A stretch of DNA of 64,000 nucleotides from Datura wrightii. Lineage: Eukaryota; Streptophyta; Magnoliopsida; Solanales; Solanaceae. Under the pieces are notes generated by a model, which was not told the DNA's origin, ran no database searches, and saw only the letters and a program-made list of their open reading frames with translations. Shown here in pieces: positions 56,678 through 64,000 of the stretch. Position 1 is the stretch's first letter. Every line of letters begins with the position of its first letter. The stretch covers positions 172,179,001 to 172,243,000 of the forward strand of contig JASDFA010000016.1 in the NCBI GenBank assembly GCA_035772735.1, in the 5' to 3' direction. The position numbers were made by a program, and so were the translations under genes.

Positions 56678-58023
56678 TGATCTTGGGCAGAATTATATGC
56701 CCAAGTGATACTCAAATGCTTCATTTCGTCTTGTTTATCCATTGATAGTTGTACATTCTCATGTGATTTGTAGTTAAAATGTGAATTTATACTAACCAAC
56801 ATGATTAGTGTTGTTTTGCAGGAAAAATGTAATTTTAGGAAGCTAAGATACATGTTGAGAGAAATCGGGAATAGACTCGGAAGCGAGCAGTAGAAAAGGC
56901 CAAGGTTATGCAGCAAATTAAGGGGCTCTGCGATGGAGCTGTGTCATGCTGCCATCGCGGATGCATTCTGCCCCGGATCATAAATATAGGCCAAGTTCCA
57001 GTGTAGGTCCGCATCGGGGTCGTGGCACGTTGGCCAAGACCCGCGTTGCACACTGTGGCACATTGGGCATAATTACCTGGAGGACCGGATTCCAGTGAGG
57101 GTCCGCGTTTGTGGCGTGTCACGGATAGCACACTTAATTTATTTTTAATCATTCTGACTTGGTTGAGCAAGAACGTGGGTTACAGGCAGTTGAGGGGACG
57201 AAATTCTTAGGGTTCTTCTCTATCTCTTTCTTCCTTATTTCAATTATTTGTATGATTTACACTCATTTAACGATGTTTAATCCACAAATGAGTGGCTAAA
57301 TTCACTTCTTGCTGAGGTTAAGAACATTTGTAGTGGAATGTGATTATTGATCATCTTGATTTTTCATCTTTTCTTCCATGGTTGTTCTATTAATTCTTGT
57401 TCTTACTGCATTAATATGTGGTCAATATTAATGTATATCTAAAAAATCCGGTTTGCGCTCGAAAGAGAAAGAAATTGGAAAGTTGTGAATTAATAGGATA
57501 TGATCTCTTCTTGGTTTGGAAAAATTGAGAATTGATTTACCTTCAGAATAGAAATATATCTGAAAGTCGTATTAGTCAATTAAGGAATTGGTTTCGTATG
57601 GCTAGAACATGAATTTCTCTTATCACAGAAATGTAGGTGGAAGGTTCATGATTCTTAAGTTGGGTTAAATACGAGAGTTTTAATCCATAGGTAAAAATTC
57701 TTGACTAGCAACCGAAGAAAAGATTAACCAATTTGTATCAATAAATTGCTTCCCTGCATGTTTGTTTTAGCCTCAGCATGCTCATTACTATATTTCAGAC
57801 TCAAATTGTACATTTGTTTTAGATTAGTATAAATTAGGAAACCAACTCCCAAAAAAATCTTCTTGAAACTTTTGTCTGCATTATTAGAGTTAGAGTTTAT
57901 TAACACTTAATTAGATTATTACCTTGGTCCAGTCCCTGTGAGATCGATACTTGGCTACTCTAGCGATTTTACTACTTGTTCGACCACGTGCACTTGCGTG
58001 TAGGTATTCCAAACCACCGAACA
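56678..58023 (+). repeat. 5' LTR of X2
   Basis: 1346 bp. Tip hairpin CTTGGGCA/TGCCCAAG (56682-56689, 56698-56705), as in X1. The stem-loop zone (56925-57125) is decayed, and the segment holding TATAAA is deleted: GTGTCACGGA joins AGCACACTTAA near 57125. Ends CCGAACA. Confidence 0.88.
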
Positions 58024-58029
58024 AGTTTT

Positions 58030-58046
58030 TGGCACCATTGCCGGGG
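58030..58046 (+). other. Primer binding site of X2
   Basis: TGGCACCATTGCCGGGG, two changes from the tRNA-Asp-type site. The leader to 58154 has no ATG and holds an acceptor-like CTTTTGCAG ending at 58134. Confidence 0.85.
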
Positions 58047-58154
58047 ACTGACAATTGGTAAAATTGTTGTCTTAAGTGTTAGTTTACGATTTCTTATTAG
58101 TGTTGACAACTTGGTCTTAGCTTGTCTTTTGCAGATATTGAATTCTGTTGAACA

Positions 58155-60609
58155 CTGGCAAGGGACAAGGAGCTGGTGGATTCACACTTAGAGCCCGAAA
58201 AGACAATTCCATCGTCAAAGGAGAGAATCTCTAGAGAGAAAGCTGCAGTTGCTCAGACAGACAATCCTGGAGCAACAAAAGAATCCACCCATTGTAAGGG
58301 TAGTGTTAGTGCCCGAAGAAATGGCAGCTAGGCCGGTTCACGAAGTGGTAATCCCACGTGCTAACAACGTTACATCTAGCATTCGCAAACCTGAGCCAGG
58401 AGGGAGGTTCGAGCTTAAATAGAACATGGTGCAATTGCTGCACACCAGCGGGCAATTCACAGGTCTCCCTCACGAGGATCCACAACAACATCTCCAAAAC
58501 TTTTTGGAGATAAGTGACACTTACATCCCAGCTGGATTGTCACCCGATTATGTCAGGCTTACATTGTTCCCATTTTCACTTTTGGGAGAAGCAAAGAGAT
58601 GGTTGAAAGCTGAGCCACCTAATTCCATCACTACTTGAGATGATCTTGCAAAGAAATTCTTGATACAGTTCTTTCCATCCGGTAAAACAACAAGACTTAG
58701 AAGTCAAATTCTAAGTTTTAAACAGAGAGAGGGAGAGAATCTGTATCAAGCTTGGGAAAGATTCAAATCTATGTTACGGGATTGTCCTCATCATCACCAA
58801 TCCAATGATGTGTTGGTGCATACTTTCATAGAGGGTTTGGAACCCCACACAAAAATCTTTCTAGACTCAGTAGTTGGGGGACAAGCATTAGAAAAAACTT
58901 ATGAGGAGTTGTATACTTTGTTGAACCGTATTTCGCAGGGAAATCCAGAGTGGAATGCAGACTCTTCTAGAGGAGGAACAAGGAAAGCGGCAGGAGTCTT
59001 AGAAGTGGATGGTTTTACAGCTATCACTGCACAGATAGTTGCGTTACAGAATCAACTCAATACCCACTTCAGCAATATGAGCATGAATCATTCTCAAGCC
59101 CCAGTGAATGTAGTGCAGCAGATTTGGTGTGAAGTGTGCAGTAATGAACACTCAGCTGAGTGTTGTGGTGCGAATCTTGATTCAGTAAACTTTATTGGTA
59201 ATGTACAGAGAAATAATCACCAACAGTATGGCAACAACTACAACTCTAATTGGAGAAGTCATCCAAATTTCTCTTGGGGTAGTAACAGCCATCAAGGGCA
59301 GAGTTCGAGGCAGGGAGCACAGAGAAATCAAGGAGGGCAGCAGCACTATCAGTCACAATACAGAAGCAACAATGCACCTCCTCCACCACCATAACCCAGT
59401 ATCGAGGAAATGTTCAAAACGATGATAGCTAACCAAGCTCAATTGCAGGCTGACTATGTGAAATTGGCAGCCGATGTAAAGAACAATCAGTTAGCTACAA
59501 AGGCATTGGAGTACCAGTTTGGGCAACTAGCTGGAGCTCAGAACACCAGGCCGATAGGAGGACTTCCAAGTGACACTGACCCTAACCCCAAGCAAGTGAA
59601 TGCAGTGACCACAAGGAGTGGTTTGCAACTCAAGGAGGTGGAACCAGAAAGACCACCACAGCAGTCGGGAGCATTGGAGAAGGAGAGGGAACACAATGAT
59701 GATAGGGAGAAGGAAGCTGAACCAGAAAGACCACCACCCCCGTTCCCTCAAAGATTAAAGAAACACAAGGAGGAAACGTGTTTCAGAAAGTTCATGGAGG
59801 TGCTTAAACAGGTACACATTAATTTACCTCTTGTTGATGTTTTGTAGGGAGTGTTGAAGTACGCAAAATATATCAAGGACATCGTGGCGAACAAAAGCAT
59901 GTGGACGGAGTGCGCTACGGTGGCGCTTACTGAGGAGTGCACTTCCTGGATACAAAATCGGTTGCCCACAAAGCTCAAAGACCCTGGGAGCTTTACAATT
60001 CAACTTACAATCGGGCAGAGTATCTGAGCTCGTGGATTATGTGATTTGGGAGCGAGCATTAACTTGATGCCGACATCGATATTCAAGAAATTGGGGCTAG
60101 GCAGTCCTAGACCGACAACTGTGATCTTGCAACTAGCGGATCATTCTTTGGCCAGACCAGATGGCATTGTGGAGGACGTGTTGGTGCAAGTGGGCTCCCT
60201 TATCTTCCCGGTTGACTTCATTGTGCTGGATTTTGAGCCGGATGCGGAAGTCCCATTTATTTTGGGACGTTCTTTCTTGGCGACTGGGAAAGCACTGATT
60301 GATGTAGCTGCAGGGCAGCTAACCATGAGGGCACATGACAAGGTGGAGGTATTTGATGTGTACAAGGCCACGAAGCTTCCGGCCGTATATGAGGAACTCT
60401 CAGTGATCAACGTGCTTAATCGAGCGAATATTGCTCAGAGTGTTGATTCGCGAGAGCCAGTGGGAAAACCACCGGTGAAGGACCCCCCAATATTTGAATC
60501 ATGGCAAAAAGATCGAAATGTCACATTCTTAGTCAATGGAAAGAGATGTAAGCATTACTGGGGTGAGGACGGTGAGTCGAGAGAAGACATCCATCACCCT
60601 AGAGGATGA
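58155..60609 (+). pseudogene. gag-protease of X2
   Basis: Opens with the same CTG as X1 (58155-58157). Frameshifts before 58300. In-frame stops at about 58420 (CAG to TAG), 58638 (TGG to TGA), 59393 (TCA to TAA), 59846 (CAG to TAG) and 60027 (CGA to TGA), judged against X1. Gag domain LLGEAKRWLKAEPPN to CPHHHQSNDV. The knuckle CEVCSNEHSAECC is one residue short between Cys and His. Protease DLGASINLMP at about 60043 and ILGRSFLATG. Ends at 60609, again with no RT downstream. Confidence 0.87.
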
Positions 60610-60649
60610 CTAAGCTTCACGTCTAGCCGCGACGGTAAACCAGGCGCTG

Positions 60650-60667
60650 CACGGGAGGCAACCCGTG
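60650..60667 (+). other. Conserved hairpin after the protease stop (X2)
   Basis: CACGGG AGGCAA CCCGTG, within the block conserved among X1, Y1 and Y2. Confidence 0.65.
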
Positions 60668-60669
60668 AG

Positions 60670-61243
60670 AATTTTTATAATACTTGAGTAGATTTCGTAG
60701 AAGAAAAAACAAAAGAAAAAAAATTAAAAAAATAAAAATAAAAACAAAAATTGTATTTTATGAGAAACCTATGAATTCTAACCAATTTCTTGTTGTGAGA
60801 TGAACTTCAGGTTGAACGGAGGGCAAAAGTGCAAAGGATCACAAAGGAAAAATCGAGGTGACAAAAATAATAAAAAGTGGCAAAACAATGAGCCTGCGCG
60901 ATGGCTCCGTGTCACGGAGGAGGGCCTCTGCGTTATCCTCCGTGACACGTTGATGTTTAATTCTGGGATTTTTAAAATTCCAGAATACCTCCGCATTGGC
61001 TCCGTGTCACGGAGGGGGTGCTCCGCGTTACCCTCCGTGACACGTTGAGGCTTTAATCGCGACGGGTCACACCGGGTCACCGGGTGACCCGCGAATTAAC
61101 CCTTTTTAACCCCGAATTCCCTCAATTTTTCCTCATTTCTCACCCCCTCCGCGACAAAAACCCAAAAACTCCCCCTTCCCCAATGTGACACGGACTTAGG
61201 CACAAGTTTTCTTCGACTTTTCTTCAATTTCATCGAACTAAAG
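60670..61243 (+). promoter_or_regulatory. Stem-loops and leader upstream of ORF2 (X2)
   Basis: Perfect 14 bp stems 60908-60921 with 60936-60949 and 61003-61016 with 61031-61044. They share the stem core of X1 and differ in the closing pair (A-T versus G-C). A near-palindrome TTCTGGGATTTTTAAAATTC lies at 60961-60980. CGGGTCACCGGGTGACCCG at about 61074-61092. The TATA-like tract is weak here. A pyrimidine-rich leader runs to the donor AAAG|GTATGTTC. Confidence 0.5.
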
Positions 61244-61914
61244 GTATGTTCTCTACTTTCTTCTCAATTCTTGTCAAATTTATTGATTTTGAGCATGTAA
61301 AGTGAGTAAAACTTGCCCTAATTGTAAATTGAGCTTGAATTCATTTAAGTTATTTTTGATTGAGGTTCGTAGTATCATTTTGATTGTATGAACTCGATAA
61401 ATACATGCTTGATCGAATTTTGGTGAAATATGTAGCTAGGGTTAGAATTTGATTGCGAAGAAACTAAATGTGATTGAAAATGTGGAAATTATGGGTTGGG
61501 CATGTTGGGTAAGGTGAATTGCGTTGTGCTTATTGTAAATATGCTAAGTAAACGGTGGATTTTCGGGAGAATGAAATTGTTGAATTGCATAGAACTTGGT
61601 GAATTGCATAGGTTGGGTTAAGAGAAGTTTTTTTTTGGTTTTTGCTAAGTGTTATGTGATGAAATGATATCGATGGTGATATTTGGATTAGCTGTACAAA
61701 GTCTGAGTAGTACGTAGAATTTATTCCATCGAATTCTCTGAATGCACGAGGCATGTTTTTGTTTTTTTTTTGTAAATTGGAAAGTGAGAATTGTCTTGCT
61801 GTAATGCTGTAATTGTGGCTAAAGACTAAGTGTGGGGTGGCCTAGCTTAACCCAACCTTAGGCGAAGCTAATTTTAATTTGAATAACATTGGGACTGTCT
61901 GTTTGATTTGACAG
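61244..61914 (+). other. Predicted intron in the ORF2 leader of X2
   Basis: 671 bp, GTATGTTC to GATTTGACAG, U-rich, ending six bases before the ORF2 ATG. Homologous to the X1 intron (710 bp). Contains the PPT-like TAAGTGTGGGGT at 61827-61838. Confidence 0.6.
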
Positions 61915-61919
61915 GAACA

Positions 61920-63136
61920 ATGGCAAGCAGGCAAGACAAAGGAAAAGGCGCATCTACATCGGGCACCAAAAGGAAAAGAATTAGACTGGGAACAGCAGTC
62001 CCAGCAGCACCAACGGTTCCACGCAACGCCGTCAATACGGAACCCGATGGGTGACAGAGGAAGGGAAGAAATGGTACACAAAGCATAAGGAGAGCAAATA
62101 CTTCCTCAATGAGCATATTCCAAGGAAGTCGTTGGCACAGGAGTTCCCTAGAATTGTACACCGGATTGACGCTGCCGGGCTGAACTTCATTTTTGAAGAG
62201 CCCAAGGAGTGCAATCTCCACCTGATTCGGGAATTCTACGCCAACTGGAACTCGACACTCCGAAGTCACACTATCAAAATAAGGCGGCAGGTAGTCACTT
62301 TTGAGCCCCATCACCTTAATGCTATTTTGGGGGCGCGGGACACAGACGCCCATGTACTCCGACAGCTGAACATCACTCCACCATATGCGGACATCAGACG
62401 CACTCTGTGTGGAGCCCGTTCTACAGCACGGTGGAGCAGGCATAAGGAGAGGGGCTACCATCAGACGCTGCCCTATTCTCAAATGAACAGGGAAGCCAGA
62501 ATTTGGCTTAAGATCATGTGTTCCTACCTGATCCCGGGGGTGCACATGACAGATGTCACCCGGGATCATGTGTGCTTGGTATACGCCCTGATGAAAGGGC
62601 TGGAGATTAATGTAGGGGCGGTGATCATCTCCGCCATGAAGAGAGCCCGTTTGCATCAAGGGCACAGGTACGGGTTTGGTGGCTTGCTGACCACTTTCTT
62701 GAGGGGCCTAGATGTTGAGGAAGAGGCCCTTGACTACATCCCGCAGATGGAGAGGCGTACCTTGGACGTCACCAAAACTAAGGCACCCGACACCACTTAT
62801 GGGCCAGTTCTCACATTAGCCGAGCGACATGCTCGGGATGATCAGGATATGGCCTGCATGTTCGGGATGCAGATGCTACAGTTGCGCATAGGCGAGAGGC
62901 CAGTAACAGAAGATGAACTGTGGCAACTAGAGTTGGACTACCCCTTTGGCGAAAATGCCAGGGCTCTATGCCGAGTGGGGCCAACTTTTGTAGAGCCCGT
63001 TGATGATGATGTCCCCACAGACGAGGAGACACGCCGCAATGACTCAGATGTTGAGTCAGATGAGGATAGCGGGGGTGATTCGAATATGGGGGATGAGGCA
63101 ACTGCACCTGACGAAGAAGTGGAATACTTCAATTGA
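61920..63136 (+). pseudogene. ORF2 of X2 (one frameshift)
   Basis: ATG at 61920 (MASRQDKGKG, then TKRKRIRLG). About 4 bp fewer than X1 near 62020 shifts the frame. From 62051 the frame is open for 361 aa and closely matches X1 ORF2, including LNAILGARDTDAHVLRQLNI, TLCGARSTARWSRHKERG and the acidic tail EEVEYFN. Strong amino-acid conservation next to a badly decayed gag suggests purifying selection before insertion. A 263 aa antisense frame is a shadow. Confidence 0.82.
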
Positions 63137-64000
63137 TCAGGGAGTTTCACCACCTACTCTTGTGCTATGCTGAATTTTGTGAACACTGGGGACAGTGTTC
63201 GATTTAAGTGTGGGGTGGGAGTAGTTAGGTGCTGGTTGTTTTGTTGTTGTTTATGTTTCTGTTTTGTTGTTGTGCCTGTGAAAAATTGTGACCCTGTGAT
63301 TTTGATGTTTATGTTTTGTATTGTAATTTGGTATTGTAATTAATGTGAAGCTGTTGTGTGCTGTATGGAATTGTTGTTAGCTGGTTGTGTAAATATTTTT
63401 GTTTTATCGAAATTATCGATATTTTTAAAATTTTTCGTGAAATCTTTTTTTTGATTGGGTTTCTCGGTGTTTGTTTTCAGTGCTTTTACCGAGAATAGTC
63501 CCATTGAACCTAAGTCGTAAATAGTGACTATTCCCTATGATGGATGGATGACGATCGTCTTAAGGGAAATGTAGTCGATAGGAGTAGCTATCTTTTGTTC
63601 TTTTTAATTTTTCCTTTGTTTGTTTGTATCCCAAACGTGTCGTTACTTTATGGTTCAGAATTCAGGTTGCGTGTTGTACATGATATTTAGAATGCAAAGG
63701 TGATTCGTATGAAAGCATGCAACTTTGTGAACATGTTGAGATACCTAGATCGTAGAGTTCGATTCGGTGTGATTGAGGCTTAATGTTTGAATTCTTGTAA
63801 TTAGCTGATTGAAGAGTCTGTAAATATGTCTTGAGTTGAGCATGTGCAATGAGAGTGTGGTGAGGTTTCGATTCTTCCATGCTATTGTGAAGTGTCTGGA
63901 ACTTGCCTGGTGTATGTACGAAACGAAATGAAGGATGTGTATGGTAGGAAAGGATGTAGGCATTTCTTTGATTTAATCGAAAGTTTTTTTCATTATCGTA
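63137..64000 (+). other. 3' non-coding region of X2 (start)
   Basis: Perfect palindrome GAACACTG/CAGTGTTC at 63181-63200, then PPT-like TTTAAGTGTGGGGTGGG at 63203-63219, as after ORF2 of X1. The rest is T/G-rich without genes. The terminal polypurine tract and 3' LTR are outside the window. Confidence 0.65.

Larger units (their letters stand above)
56678..64000 (+). mobile_element. X2: gag-protease-ORF2 retrotransposon, 3' end outside window
   Basis: Second member of the X family. 5' LTR 56678-58023, tRNA-Asp-type primer site, gag-protease, hairpin, stem-loops, intron, ORF2 and the start of the 3' region. The same gene order and the same lack of RT-RNase H-integrase as X1, but an older copy with many stops. 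Left flank GTTAC (56673-56677); its partner is outside the window. Confidence 0.9.

Noticed and set aside
61874..62665. 263 aa minus-strand frame
   Set aside because: Exact antisense shadow of X2 ORF2. The X1 counterpart (38379-38885) is shorter and not conserved as a protein.

Overview
Plant nuclear DNA, almost certainly eudicot heterochromatin. I see no host gene. About 94% of the window is nested LTR retrotransposon sequence, with one copia element, one LINE remnant, one hAT-type MITE and one AT-rich stretch of about 3.9 kb (26172-30066). Long-LTR Tekay-type chromovirus sequence beside Athila-type elements primed by tRNA-Asp resembles large asterid/Solanaceae genomes, but I cannot name the species.

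Layout. (1) 1-20292: a decayed plus-strand Tekay-like Ty3/gypsy element with 3.3 kb LTRs. Its integrase is interrupted by an Athila-like LTR (3051-4653). A second copy of the Tekay 3' part (15828-20292) follows a minus-strand Athila-like element, Y1 (8252-15827), that sits at the same integrase position. This is best read as a tandem duplication of a nested insertion followed by solo-LTR formation. (2) 20293-26171: a minus-strand Ty1/copia relic carrying a 656 bp hAT MITE. Its RNase H is cut by the Tekay LTR. (3) 26172-30066: AT-rich, non-coding. (4) 30067-54630: a minus-strand Athila-like element, Y2, with perfect CTAGC target-site duplications. Nested inside it are X1 (34328-44302, minus, TSD CTAAT) and Z1 (47651-53961, plus, TSD CCGAC). 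(5) 54636-56677: an L1-type LINE remnant. (6) 56678-64000: X2 (plus), a second X-family element inserted in the LINE endonuclease and running off the window.

The most interesting signal is a division of labour. Both X elements encode only gag and protease plus a second ORF (ORF2, with a 'putative plant transposon protein' domain), and lack RT, RNase H and integrase. Both Y elements go from the tRNA-Asp primer site straight into RT-RNase H-integrase and lack gag and protease. X1 is young: its two 1463 bp LTRs differ at about 5 sites by eye, and its TSD is perfect. X was therefore mobilised in trans recently. X also carries a possible CUG start for gag, a conserved spliced leader before ORF2, and repeated perfect stem-loop modules with compensatory changes, placed upstream of the LTR TATA box and upstream of the ORF2 leader.
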